DNA from: Thermoflexales bacterium
GTDB taxonomy: Bacteria > Chloroflexota > Anaerolineae > Fen-1058
Reading direction: 5' to 3'
Assembly: GCA_017999195.1 (NCBI GenBank)
Contig: JAGOBP010000058.1
Location: 1 to 12,464 of the forward strand
DNA: 12,464 nucleotides
The position numbers and the translations under genes were made by a program. This document shows positions 1-7,108 of this stretch, one piece after another; the first letter of the stretch is position 1; each line of letters opens with the position of its first letter. A model generated the notes under the pieces. That model saw only the letters and a program-made list of their open reading frames with translations. It had not been told where the DNA came from and ran no database searches.

Positions 1-713
1 GCCCACTGAATATAGGCCAGAGTCAAAATGGGCAATACCAAATGGCGCAGGGCATCGATGAAAATATCAAGACGGCCGTTAAGTAGCGCGTCGAACGTGT
101 TCATCGATGTGTAGCGCACGAACTCGCCGCTATTGACAATGGCATTAGCCCAGTCAGACAAGCGCCCCGGCGGGAACCATTGCAGCTTGGCGTAAAACAC
201 CATCAATGCGACCAGGCCAAACACAAACACCGGCACCGAAGTTCCCACAATGGCGAAAACGCGGAAAATTTGGTCGATGAGTTTATTGTGATTGACCGCC
301 GCCAGCACCCCCATCCAAATGCCGACGCCGACAATGGGGATGATAGCCCAAAGCGCCATCTCAATGGTGGCCGGGAAACGGCGTGAAATGATGTTGGCTA
401 TCGTGTCCGAACCGCTCTTGGACCAACCGAAGTCACCGCGCAAAATACCGCCCTTGACCTCCTTCACGCCCGTCGTCGGGTCTTCGACCTCACGACCGAA
501 CATCCAGTTGGCGTACTGGACATAGATCGGATCGCGCAAACCGTAACGCTTGATCAGCGTTTCAGCCTGGCCGGGATTCTTGGGCACATCGCGCAGGTAC
601 AAGGCCAGGCGGGCATCCTCCGGCAACATGCCGATCATGAGGAACAACAGGATGGTAACGCCAAACAACAGGAAGGGCACAATCAGTAGGCGTCGGACAA
701 TGTAGGCGTACAT
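1..713 (-). CDS. Oligopeptide/dipeptide ABC transporter permease, DppB-like (3' end outside window)
   Basis: Inner-membrane permease subunit of a peptide-type ABC importer, by family resemblance. The visible 237 residues begin MYAYIVRRLLIVPFLLFG, the usual DppB/OppB start. A first membrane segment covers about residues 9-31. A soluble periplasmic stretch follows, containing the family-typical KRYGLRDPIYVQYANWM (55-71). Further membrane segments lie at about 118-140 and 148-175, and another begins near 222 (ALRHLVLPILTLA). The ATG at 711-713 has an AAGGAG Shine-Dalgarno sequence (719-724) five bases upstream. The reading frame is open to the left edge, so the EAA loop that contacts the ATPases is not visible. 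The gene follows the binding-protein gene after 243 bp with two strong hairpins. A DppC-like partner probably lies beyond the edge (inference). Substrate may be a peptide or another compound, since this family also imports oligosaccharides and nickel. Confidence 0.93.
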   Translation of the reverse strand, partial: MYAYIVRRLLIVPFLLFGVTILLFLMIGMLPEDARLALYLRDVPKNPGQAETLIKRYGLRDPIYVQYANWMFGREVEDPTTGVKEVKGGILRGDFGWSKSGSDTIANIISRRFPATIEMALWAIIPIVGVGIWMGVLAAVNHNKLIDQIFRVFAIVGTSVPVFVFGLVALMVFYAKLQWFPPGRLSDWANAIVNSGEFVRYTSMNTFDALLNGRLDIFIDALRHLVLPILTLAYIQW

Positions 714-842
714 GCAAACTCCTTCGCGGCGGACTTAGCAATAATACCGTCTAATGGGGCACTTGGTTCAAGCCATTGCCAGTGGATCAACACACAATCA
801 TCAAATTGTGCGCTCAGCGCCGGGCAACGGGTTATAGTCGGA

Positions 843-880
843 ACTTGGGCAGAGGCCGACAGGCCGACCTCTGCCCAAGT
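843..880 (-). promoter_or_regulatory. Perfect 13-bp hairpin between binding-protein and permease genes (distal)
   Basis: On the plus strand acttgggcagagg (843-855) pairs exactly with cctctgcccaagt (868-880) around a 12-base loop. In the minus-strand transcript it is the second of two hairpins after the binding-protein stop codon. No T-run follows it on the minus strand, so a standard Rho-independent terminator is unlikely. A role in mRNA stability or partial attenuation fits better, by analogy with structures between binding-protein and permease genes in other importers (inference). Confidence 0.7.
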
Positions 881-901
881 ATTACCATCACATTTTCCAG
901 A

Positions 902-940
902 ATAGCTGACCGGTCAAACAGCCAATAACCGGTCAGCTAT
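902..940 (-). promoter_or_regulatory. Perfect 13-bp hairpin just after the binding-protein gene (proximal)
   Basis: On the plus strand atagctgaccggt (902-914) is matched exactly by accggtcagctat (928-940), with a 13-base loop. It starts 16 bp after the stop codon of the binding-protein gene. The following minus-strand bases (TCTGGAAAATG) have no U-tract. Its position at the 3' end of the most highly needed transcript suggests protection from 3' exonucleases or partial termination (inference). Confidence 0.7.
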
Positions 941-956
941 CCAGATCAAGTGAAGA

Positions 957-3005
957 CTAAGGCTTAACGTTGTCCTTGGACAGTTCGTCGACAGCGCCAG
1001 GAACAGAAACCAGCGGATTCTGCGATGTACCGCCCAACCAGCCCTTCATGTACAACTGCTCGTACGAGCGGCCAGTCGCAACCGACATGACGATGTAAAT
1101 CGCGTCGTCATGGATCATTTGGTTCAGTTCGCTATAGATCTTGGCGCGAGCATCGAAGTTGCTCTCGGCCGCACCAGCGCTGATCAGAGGCTTATATTTG
1201 TCCACGAGCTCGGCCGGGATGTTGAAGCGCGAACCGTAGGTGGTCTGGATGTAGGGCACGTACCAGTTGTGCGGGTCGTGGATGTCTTCCTGCCAGCCGG
1301 CAACCGCGATGGGCATTTGCTTGGCGCGGAGCACACGCAGGTAGGTAGGCCACGGCAGGGCGATCGGGTTGACGATGAACTTGCCACCGCCCACGTCCGA
1401 CAGGCTCGCGGCCAGAATTTCGGCCATGGTCTGGCGAGCGGTGTTGCCCGTGTTGTAGCCCAACTGCAGGTAGAAGCCGATATCCATGATGCCCTTGCCA
1501 TCTTCGGTCTTCAGTTCAGCGGCCTTGAATTCTTCCTCGCACTTGGCCAGGTCGAAGTCATAGATCGGGGAACCATCGTAACCGGGTTGGCCGGGCAGGG
1601 TCAAAGCCAGCGAGCGCACGGCTTCGCCAAACTGCACGTCCTTGATGTACGTCTCATAGTCGAAGCAGTAGTTGAAAGCGCGGCGGATGTGAACGTCGGC
1701 AAAGAAGTTGCCGGGGACGCCTTCGCCATCCAACTTGCCGCTGCCGATGAACGGGCTATCCTCGGGGATGGCCTGGTTCAGGCCGATGTCCGAGCGGGTC
1801 AGCGAGATCAAGGGCTTGATCACGCGCACGATACCGTCGGGGTTGACTTCCTTGCACTCGCCGGTGTCGGCATTGCATTCTTCGCGAACCAGGGTATCCA
1901 TCTGCGCCCAGTCAGCAGCCGAACCAACCGCAATGCGGTCAGCATCGCTGGCCTGGAAGGCGGCGAAGCGGGTGCCGAACTCGCCCACGTTCTTGATGAC
2001 CACACGCTTGATCGAGGGCACGCCGTCGCGGTGACCATCGAAGGCCACCAGGCTCAGTTCTTCGCCAGGCGTCCACTTCTCAAGCTTGTAATGACCGGTA
2101 CCATTGGTCACATTATAGGTCGGCTTGGTTTCGCTGGAGATACCATAGAAATTCTGCCAGGTCTTGCAGTCGCCGTCCCATTCACCCAGGCCAATCATCC
2201 ATTCCTTGCTGGTCACGCTGGCCCAGCGCTGGGCAATGGTGGCCACAAACGGGCCCCACGGCTGCGCGAGCTTCATCGTGACGGTGCTCGCTTCGTTGTC
2301 GAAGGTGATGGCATCCTTAACCGTCTGGCAGGCCGCTTCCAACTTGGCAGCTGGCTGCGTCTTCAGGGTATCGGGATCGCCGTCCAACGCGCCGGAAGCA
2401 TCAACCAACTCGGTCGCGTCGAAGGTCTTGAAGAACGGTTCGGTCATCAGGAAGCCGGGGGTGTTCGGATCGGCGATTAACAGCACACGCCAGAACGAAT
2501 ACGCCACGTCTTCAGCCGTCATGGCCTGGCCTTCGTGGAACTTGACGTCCTTCTTGATATTCCACACGTATTCCACGCCACCGTTATCCAGCGGCTTGGG
2601 ATCGGGGATGGCTTCGGCCAGCACGGGCTTAAACTTCGTGGCATCCTTGCCGTCGAAGGACACGAGGCCTTCGTAGATGTTGAACAGCACGCCGCCGCCC
2701 GCGGTTTCATAGTTGATGTGCGGGTCGAGTTCCGACGGGTCACCAAAGCTCATAATGGTGTACGTCGAGGGATCCTTGGCGGTCGGCCACGGCTTCTCAG
2801 CCGGGGCGGGTACGTCGGTCGGCTTCGGCGCATCGGTCGGCTTAACTTCGGGGGCCTTGGTCGGCTCGGCCGGCTTCGGGGCATCGGTCGCCTTGGGGGC
2901 GGCCGGGGCGGCGGTCGGCGTGGCGGCGGGCGCGCAGGCCGAAATGACCATGCTCAGCACGGCCAACAGACTAACGACTAACAACAGGTGCTTGCTGCGA
3001 AACAT
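957..3005 (-). CDS. Peptide/solute-binding lipoprotein of ABC importer (SBP_bac_5 family)
   Basis: Extracellular solute-binding protein that would deliver substrate to the neighbouring permeases. A signal peptide ends in a lipobox (VISAC) with the lipidated Cys at residue 24. Residues 25 to about 72 form a linker of Pro, Ala, Thr, Lys and Glu, a spacer style common in Chloroflexota lipoproteins. The binding domain follows from about residue 80, with family features such as SELDPHINYE, LFNIYEGLVSFD, VEYVWNIKKDVKFHEGQ and MTAEDVAYSFWRVL, all typical of DppA/OppA-type proteins. At 682 residues it is longer than the usual 500-600, partly through the linker. The ATG at 3003-3005 has an excellent AGGAGGAG ribosome site (3011-3018). 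It sits 155 bp after the DppF-like gene. A weak promoter may exist at 3041-3069 (TTGACT, 17 bp, ATATCG). Peptide specificity is not established by sequence. Confidence 0.95.
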   Translation of the reverse strand: MFRSKHLLLVVSLLAVLSMVISACAPAATPTAAPAAPKATDAPKPAEPTKAPEVKPTDAPKPTDVPAPAEKPWPTAKDPSTYTIMSFGDPSELDPHINYETAGGGVLFNIYEGLVSFDGKDATKFKPVLAEAIPDPKPLDNGGVEYVWNIKKDVKFHEGQAMTAEDVAYSFWRVLLIADPNTPGFLMTEPFFKTFDATELVDASGALDGDPDTLKTQPAAKLEAACQTVKDAITFDNEASTVTMKLAQPWGPFVATIAQRWASVTSKEWMIGLGEWDGDCKTWQNFYGISSETKPTYNVTNGTGHYKLEKWTPGEELSLVAFDGHRDGVPSIKRVVIKNVGEFGTRFAAFQASDADRIAVGSAADWAQMDTLVREECNADTGECKEVNPDGIVRVIKPLISLTRSDIGLNQAIPEDSPFIGSGKLDGEGVPGNFFADVHIRRAFNYCFDYETYIKDVQFGEAVRSLALTLPGQPGYDGSPIYDFDLAKCEEEFKAAELKTEDGKGIMDIGFYLQLGYNTGNTARQTMAEILAASLSDVGGGKFIVNPIALPWPTYLRVLRAKQMPIAVAGWQEDIHDPHNWYVPYIQTTYGSRFNIPAELVDKYKPLISAGAAESNFDARAKIYSELNQMIHDDAIYIVMSVATGRSYEQLYMKGWLGGTSQNPLVSVPGAVDELSKDNVKP

Positions 3006-3160
3006 TGTTTCTCCTCCTAAAATAGTGTTTGGTCAATGGGCGATATCGACTAACCTAACTGCCAGTCAAAAATCTCAGATATGTGCGGCCTCACCTCCTT
3101 TTATAAGCGTCTGCCGACTTGAGTCAACAGCGCAATCAACCAATCGACTGCCTACCGCCG
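3006..3160 (-). promoter_or_regulatory. Leader region of the binding-protein gene
   Basis: This 155-bp gap holds the AGGAGGAG ribosome site of the binding-protein gene, a weak promoter-like pair TTGACT/ATATCG (3064-3069 and 3041-3046, 17-bp spacer), and a second, orphan Shine-Dalgarno-like stretch AAAAGGAGGTGA (3091-3102, minus strand) with no suitable start codon after it. No terminator hairpin was found after the DppF-like gene. Confidence 0.35.
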
Positions 3161-4162
3161 CTACTTCGCAAAGTGGCAAGCGGCCCAGTGTCCCGGAATG
3201 ATCTCGCGCAAGTCTGGATCATCCACAAAGCACTTCTCCTGTCGAACCGGGCAACGGGTATTGAAATTGCACCCCACGGGCGGATTCGCCGCACTGGGCA
3301 CATCGCCTTCCAGAATGACGCGCTTCCGCTTCGCTTCAATCGCCGGATCGGGAATCGGAATCGCCGATAACAGCGCCTGCGAATACGGGTGCTTGGGGTC
3401 TTCGTAGATCGCTCGCCAGTCGGCGATTTCAACGATGCGACCCAGATACATCACCGCCACCCGATCGCTGATGTGGCGCACCATGGACAAGTCGTGGGCA
3501 ATAAACAAATACGTCAAACCAAACTGCTTTTGCAGCTCTTCCAGCAGATTGACGACCTGAGCCTGAATCGACACGTCCAAGGCCGCGATCGGCTCATCGC
3601 AGACGATAAACGCCGGGTTCAGCGCCAAAGCGCGGGCAATGCCAATGCGCTGGCGTTGGCCGCCTGAAAACTCGTGCGGGAAACGTGTGACAAACGTCGG
3701 ATTCAAGCCGACCAGCTTCAACAATTCCTTGACACGATCAGCCTTCTCTTTGCCCTTCACCGAACCATGAACTTCCAGCGGCTCACCGACGATCTCACCC
3801 ACTGTCATGCGCGGGTTCAATGAAGCGAACGGGTCCTGGAAGATGATCTGCATGCGCTTGCGCATCAGGCGCAGCGTTTCACCCTTAACTTTGGTGATGT
3901 CCAAGCCCTCCAGCCAGATTTCGCCGGCCGTCGCCCGCTCCAGTTGCAAAATTGTTTTACCCGTGGTGGACTTGCCGCAACCCGACTCACCCACCAAACC
4001 CAACGTCTCACCGCGCTTGATGACAAAACTAACGCCATCGACGGCCTTCACATCGCCAACCTTGCGCTGGAAGACGCCGCGCCGGATTGGGAAGTATTTC
4101 TTTAAGTTCTTGACGACCAGCAAGTCATCGCCAGTACTCTGATTCTGTACCGTGTCAGCCAT
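3161..4162 (-). CDS. Oligopeptide/dipeptide ABC transporter ATP-binding protein, DppF/OppF-like
   Basis: Cytoplasmic ATPase that pairs with the DppD-like subunit to power import. In the 333-residue product the Walker A motif GESGCGKST is at 58-66, the Q-loop IIFQDP at 106-111, the signature FSGGQRQR at 165-172, Walker B FIVCDEP at 185-191 and the switch His in IAHDLS at 223. The C-terminal oligopeptide-type extension has [12 protein letters not shown] (258-269) and four cysteines (298, 304, 311, 329) in the pattern that binds an iron-sulfur cluster in a DppD structure. The reading frame is open to 4294, but the ATG at 4160-4162 is preferred: it follows the upstream stop by two bases and has AGGAGG 11 bases before it, inside the end of the upstream gene. 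The longer form would add 44 residues that do not resemble the family. Tight spacing implies translational coupling. Confidence 0.95.
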   Translation of the reverse strand: MADTVQNQSTGDDLLVVKNLKKYFPIRRGVFQRKVGDVKAVDGVSFVIKRGETLGLVGESGCGKSTTGKTILQLERATAGEIWLEGLDITKVKGETLRLMRKRMQIIFQDPFASLNPRMTVGEIVGEPLEVHGSVKGKEKADRVKELLKLVGLNPTFVTRFPHEFSGGQRQRIGIARALALNPAFIVCDEPIAALDVSIQAQVVNLLEELQKQFGLTYLFIAHDLSMVRHISDRVAVMYLGRIVEIADWRAIYEDPKHPYSQALLSAIPIPDPAIEAKRKRVILEGDVPSAANPPVGCNFNTRCPVRQEKCFVDDPDLREIIPGHWAACHFAK

Positions 4163-4164
4163 GA

Positions 4165-5160
4165 TTAACGCGGCCTCCTCGTCGTGACGTCTACCCAGCA
4201 AGCCGCCTCGTGTGCGGGACCAACCGGCAACAACGGCGGATTCTCTAGTTTGCACCGATCGATGCGGAAGGTGCAGCGCGGCATAAAGGGGCACCCTTTG
4301 GGCACGTCAACCAAATCGGGCGGTGCGCCTTCGATCGACACCAGGCGCGTGCGTTCAGTCTCATCCAGACGCGGCAACGAACCCAGCAGGCCCAGTGTGT
4401 ACGGGTGCGAGGGATGCGCGTACAAATCGTCGACGGGCGACCGTTCGATAATATAGCCGGCGTACATGACGATCACGTTCTTGACCAGGCGCGCCACCAC
4501 ACCCAGGTCGTGCGTAATCCACACCACCGCCATGCCCAATTCATCGCGCAACTTCTTCACCAAGTCCACAATCTGCGCTTGAATGGTCACATCCAACGCC
4601 GTGGTCGGCTCATCGGCAATGAGAATCTGGGGCACGCATGACAACGCCATCGCGATCATCACGCGCTGGCGCATACCGCCGGAAAACTGATGGGGATAAT
4701 CGTCCAGGCGATCGCCGGCGCGCGGAATGCCGACCATGGTCAACAGTTCGGCCGCACGGGTGCGCGCCTGCTTCTTGTCCATGTTCATGTGCAGTTCCAG
4801 CATTTCCGTAATCTGCCGCCCGATGGTCATCACGGGATTGAGCGAGGTCATCGGATCCTGGAAGATCATCGCGATTTCTTTGCCGCGCACCTGTCGCATT
4901 TCATCCATCGACAGTTTCAGCAGGTCGCGGCCGTTATACAGCACTTCGCCGCGATAGATTTCGCCGGGTGGCTGTGGAATCAACCGTAGGACAGACATCT
5001 GCCCCACCGTCTTACCGCAACCACTCTCCCCCACGACGCCAAGCGAATCACCTTCGTTGAGCGCATACGAGATGCCGTTGACGGCATGAACATACGCGCC
5101 CGTGATCTTGAAGCGAGTTGCCAGATCTTTCACTTCTAAGAGCGGTTGTTGTTGCGGCAT
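4165..5160 (-). CDS. Oligopeptide/dipeptide ABC transporter ATP-binding protein, DppD/OppD-like
   Basis: First ATPase subunit of the importer, 331 residues from the chosen start. Walker A GESGCGKT is at 44-51, the Q-loop [12 protein letters not shown] at 98-109, the signature SGGMRQR at 160-166, Walker B ILIADEP at 179-185 and the switch His in WITHDLG at 217. The C-terminal region has [12 protein letters not shown] (252-263) and cysteines 290, 296, 303 and 321, matching the family's iron-sulfur-type cluster site. The ATG at 5158-5160 ([13 protein letters not shown]) is chosen because GGAGGA stands at 5171-5176 and homologues begin near here. An in-frame ATG at 5238 would add 26 residues but has no ribosome site. 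Its stop is two bases from the DppF-like ATG. It lies 81 bp after the small gene downstream of the sigma factor, in the same direction. Confidence 0.95.
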   Translation of the reverse strand: MPQQQPLLEVKDLATRFKITGAYVHAVNGISYALNEGDSLGVVGESGCGKTVGQMSVLRLIPQPPGEIYRGEVLYNGRDLLKLSMDEMRQVRGKEIAMIFQDPMTSLNPVMTIGRQITEMLELHMNMDKKQARTRAAELLTMVGIPRAGDRLDDYPHQFSGGMRQRVMIAMALSCVPQILIADEPTTALDVTIQAQIVDLVKKLRDELGMAVVWITHDLGVVARLVKNVIVMYAGYIIERSPVDDLYAHPSHPYTLGLLGSLPRLDETERTRLVSIEGAPPDLVDVPKGCPFMPRCTFRIDRCKLENPPLLPVGPAHEAACWVDVTTRRPR

Positions 5161-5241
5161 ACAGGGGGCGTCCTCCGATTCGATAAGTGTAAGTTCAAAT
5201 CCGGCGGCCAGTCTTATGATCTGGTCGCCGTTGAGCATCTG

Positions 5242-5523
5242 TTAGCGAACTGCATACAGGGGCGCAGTCGTAAGCAACAACCACTGCCCATTCCCAACCG
5301 TACCGGTTTGAGTCGCAGCCACGCGCGGCAACTCCGGTGCGCTGCCTTCCCGCAACCCGTCGGCCAGCGCCGGCACCGTCGGGCCAAGCGTCGACGAGTG
5401 CCCCGCCGTGGCAGCCGCTTGCGCCAATAACGCCTCGCGCACGGACGCCGACGGCTCCAGGTCGTCTACCGCCTCATGCATCGAACGTCGAATCAAGTTA
5501 TCCAAAGAGACTCCTTCTGACAT
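5242..5523 (-). CDS. Small uncharacterised protein encoded downstream of an ECF sigma factor
   Basis: A 93-residue protein from the ATG at 5521-5523, thirteen bases after the sigma-factor stop; a G-rich stretch (GGCGGCGGTGGG) precedes the start. The frame extends 24 codons upstream, but those are Arg-rich and overlap the sigma gene. The N-terminal third (SLDNLIRRSMHEAVDDLEPS then VREALLAQAAA) is likely helical and resembles N-termini of small proteins paired with ECF factors in Chloroflexota (recollection, not searched). The middle is rich in Ala, Thr, Pro and Gly, and the end is LLLTTAPLYAVR. There is no zinc-binding HxxxC-xxC motif and no membrane segment, so it is not a classical membrane anti-sigma factor. 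Position suggests a regulator or modulator of the sigma factor, but function is unknown. Confidence 0.7.
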   Translation of the reverse strand: MSEGVSLDNLIRRSMHEAVDDLEPSASVREALLAQAAATAGHSSTLGPTVPALADGLREGSAPELPRVAATQTGTVGNGQWLLLTTAPLYAVR

Positions 5524-5536
5524 AGCCCACCGCCGC

Positions 5537-6130
5537 CTAAGCCGAAGACCGCGAATTTTGCGTCGCAGGCCGCAGTGCCGCAGGCCGATACGCATCCAGG
5601 CACTGCTTCAATTGCTCGCGCCCGTAGTGCAACCGCGACTTGACCGTGCCGACCGGACAATCCAGAATGTAAGAAATCTCTTTCAGGCTCAAATCGTTGA
5701 GGTAATACAACACAACCGTCATGCGCTGATTGGGCGGCAGCGCATCGATCGCTTGCTGAATGACCGTTTGAAGTTCGGATAATTCTGCCTGATATTCTGA
5801 GTTGGTGCGGATGGGAGCCACCAACCGATCGATCACGGTCTCGAGCGAGGTCAGCCAGCGTGAGCGGCGTGTAACCCAGGTATAGGCCAAGTTCACCGTC
5901 ACCCGGTACAGCCACGGCTCCAGCGGCAAACTCTGGTCAATCCGGCGGGCGTAAGTATTGACTTTGAGAAAACACTCTTGCAAGATGTCTTCGGCCGATT
6001 GGCGGTCGTGCGTAATCGCCAGCGCGGTGTGGAACACCAGCAGGCGATAACGATCGTACAGGGTCCCCAAGGCAGCCAAGTCCCCGTCGCACAAGCGCTG
6101 AATCAGCTGAGCATCCGTCGTGGTCGTCAT
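5537..6130 (-). CDS. ECF-type RNA polymerase sigma-70 factor
   Basis: Alternative sigma factor of about 197 residues that would direct RNA polymerase to a specific promoter set. Region 2 is visible as LGTLYDRYRLLVFHTALAIT, then HDRQSAEDILQECFLKV, then WLYRVTVNLAYTWVTRR, the core-binding and -10 recognition part. Region 4 (IDALPPNQRMTVVLYYLNDLSLKEISYILDC then PVGTVKSRLHYGREQLKQCL) holds the -35 helix-turn-helix. There is no long C-terminal extension. The ATG at 6128-6130 (MTTTTDAQLIQRL) is chosen; a TTG at 6169 could add 13 residues, and neither has a strong ribosome site (GAGAA lies just before the ATG). A TATAAT promoter and palindromes lie upstream. The downstream small protein and peptide importer read in the same direction. 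Its regulon is not evident. Confidence 0.93.
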   Translation of the reverse strand: MTTTTDAQLIQRLCDGDLAALGTLYDRYRLLVFHTALAITHDRQSAEDILQECFLKVNTYARRIDQSLPLEPWLYRVTVNLAYTWVTRRSRWLTSLETVIDRLVAPIRTNSEYQAELSELQTVIQQAIDALPPNQRMTVVLYYLNDLSLKEISYILDCPVGTVKSRLHYGREQLKQCLDAYRPAALRPATQNSRSSA

Positions 6131-6174
6131 ATTCTCAGTCAATACTCGCACCTCAGGCAGAAGGTTCAATAAGA

Positions 6175-6207
6175 GGTTGAAATTTGAACCGATAGTTCTA
6201 GAACCGA
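6175..6207. promoter_or_regulatory. Two operator-like palindromes upstream of the sigma-factor gene
   Basis: A 16-bp near-perfect palindrome ggttgaaatttgaacc (6175-6190, seven of eight pairs) is followed by a perfect 10-bp palindrome gttctagaac (6195-6204). The heptamer gaaccga occurs directly twice (6186-6192 and 6201-6207), spaced 15 bp apart. A further ggttcaa at 6163-6169 mirrors ttgaacc at 6184-6190. They lie just downstream of the TATAAT box, where a bound repressor would block the sigma-gene transcript. No known operator is recognised. Confidence 0.45.
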
Positions 6208-6216
6208 CCGAAGGCC

Positions 6217-6244
6217 ATTATACAAAAGATCAATGAAAACGCAA
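6217..6244 (-). promoter_or_regulatory. Probable promoter of the sigma-factor gene
   Basis: The minus strand carries a perfect TATAAT (6217-6222) preceded by a 16-bp spacer and a weak -35 (TTGCGT, 6239-6244). The transcript would start near 6210, leaving an untranslated leader of roughly 80 bases to the ATG at 6130. It lies in the 126-bp gap after trmD, so the sigma gene need not depend on trmD transcription. Confidence 0.5.
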
Positions 6245-6256
6245 ACCCCAAACGGG

Positions 6257-7045
6257 CTATCCCTCTGGCGCTTGACGCAACCTGTCCAGAAACGCCCGAT
6301 CGGCCTTGCTCAACTCGACGGCCGCCAGCATGTCCGGACGGCGCAGCCACGTCCGGCGTAACGCCTGTTCCCGCCGCCACCGATCAACCTTAGCGTGATC
6401 GCCCGACAAGAGCACCTCTGGTACCCCCCACCCCCGAAACTCCGGCGGGCGGGTGTAGTGCGGATACTCCAGCAGGCCGCTGGCGTGCGAATCATCGATC
6501 GCGCCTTCCGGGTCGCCCAGCGCGCCCGGCTTCAGCCGGATCACGGCGTCCAGCACGATCAACGCGGCCAACTCGCCGCCCGTCAGCACAAAATCGCCAA
6601 TCGAAATCTCATCGGTCACCAGATGTTCGCGGATGCGTTCATCGAAGCCTTCATAGCGTCCGCAAATCAGCGCCACCCGATCGTGCTGGGCCAGTTCGTA
6701 GGCGATTTTCTGGTTAAAAACTCGGCCTTGCGGGGTGAGCAGAATAATCGGGATGGGTAGATTGGTAACTGGTGATTGGTCATCGGTATCCCCTATCCCT
6801 GATCCCTGATCCCTGAGCCCCAACACGGATTCCACCGCCGCAAACATCGGCTCCGGCTTCATCACCATGCCGCCGCCGCCGCCGTAGGGATAATCGTCCG
6901 TGACCTGATGCTTGCCCGCCGCATAATCGCGAATGTTGTGCAGCTGCACATCCAACAAGCCCGCGTCGATGGCGCGCTTGATCATGCTTTCGCGCAGCGG
7001 CCCTTCAAAAATACCGGGGAATAAAGTGAAAATGTCAAAACGCAT
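6257..7045 (-). CDS. trmD: tRNA (guanine-N1)-methyltransferase TrmD
   Basis: Transfers methyl from S-adenosylmethionine to G37 of tRNAs reading CNN codons, preventing +1 frameshifts; cytosolic SPOUT family enzyme, usually essential. Seen: [17 protein letters not shown] at the start, [16 protein letters not shown] (51-66), [11 protein letters not shown] (102-112), the knot segments [11 protein letters not shown] (128-138) and [13 protein letters not shown] (149-161), and [17 protein letters not shown] (184-200), where Asp185 matches the catalytic Asp169 of the E. coli enzyme. Length is 262, slightly above the usual 230-255, because residues about 76-98 are encoded by a repeat array absent from normal TrmD. 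It stands alone rather than in the common rpsP-rimM-trmD-rplS cluster. An extended -10 box ends six bases before the ATG, so the mRNA may be leaderless. Confidence 0.97.
   Translation of the reverse strand: MRFDIFTLFPGIFEGPLRESMIKRAIDAGLLDVQLHNIRDYAAGKHQVTDDYPYGGGGGMVMKPEPMFAAVESVLGLRDQGSGIGDTDDQSPVTNLPIPIILLTPQGRVFNQKIAYELAQHDRVALICGRYEGFDERIREHLVTDEISIGDFVLTGGELAALIVLDAVIRLKPGALGDPEGAIDDSHASGLLEYPHYTRPPEFRGWGVPEVLLSGDHAKVDRWRREQALRRTWLRRPDMLAAVELSKADRAFLDRLRQAPEG
6752..6820. repeat. Degenerate heptamer arrays inserted in frame in trmD
   Basis: On the plus strand the block reads as heptamers ttggtaa, ctggtga, ttggtca, tcggtat, then ccctgat, ccctgat, ccctgag. Two unit types (TTGGTNA and CCCTGAT) therefore sit side by side. 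The block encodes about residues 76-98 of TrmD, a linker between the conserved PMFAAVES and LLTPQGR segments that is shorter in homologues. A similar TTGGTNA array occupies 7942-8034. Confidence 0.8.
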
Positions 7046-7051
7046 GCCGCG

Positions 7052-7060
7052 ATTGTATCA
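7052..7060 (-). promoter_or_regulatory. Extended -10 promoter of trmD, possibly leaderless
   Basis: The minus strand reads TGATACAAT, an extended -10 (TGN plus TACAAT). The hexamer ends six bases before the trmD ATG (7043-7045), so transcription would begin at or very near the A of ATG. No ribosome-binding site lies between. No convincing -35 is present, as is usual for extended -10 promoters. Confidence 0.5.
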
Positions 7061-7080
7061 CAGTTGGCGGATGGTATAAT
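7053..7080 (+). promoter_or_regulatory. Extended -10 promoter of the rmlD-like gene
   Basis: TGG precedes a perfect TATAAT (7075-7080), giving a consensus extended -10. A weak -35 (TTGTAT, 7053-7058) lies 16 bp upstream and overlaps the trmD -10 on the other strand. Transcription would start near 7087, about 22 bases before the ATG at 7109. Confidence 0.65.
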
Positions 7081-7108
7081 CGCGCCATCCAAGACCAGCG
7101 AGACGATC

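Noticed and set aside
793..820. Small hairpins cacaat/attgtg and gcgct/agcgc
   Set aside because: Stems of five or six pairs are common by chance and have no terminator context.
1110..2480. 456-codon open frame on the plus strand opposite the binding-protein gene
   Set aside because: It is antisense to a clearly conserved lipoprotein, has no recognisable domain or ribosome site, and such shadows are expected in GC-rich genes.
3041..3069. Promoter TTGACT-17-ATATCG for the binding-protein gene
   Set aside because: The -10 matches the consensus poorly; kept only as a weak remark and not as a feature of its own.
4163..4294. Upstream extension of the DppF-like gene by 44 residues
   Set aside because: The added residues overlap the DppD-like gene end and do not resemble the family; the ATG at 4162 has a ribosome site and standard spacing.
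5161..5238. Longer start for the DppD-like gene
   Set aside because: No ribosome site precedes 5238, while GGAGGA precedes the ATG at 5160 where the family's conserved sequence begins.
6131..6169. TTG start of the sigma factor giving 13 more residues
   Set aside because: Possible but not preferred: the ATG at 6130 begins the usual short N-terminus, and the TTG has no good ribosome site.
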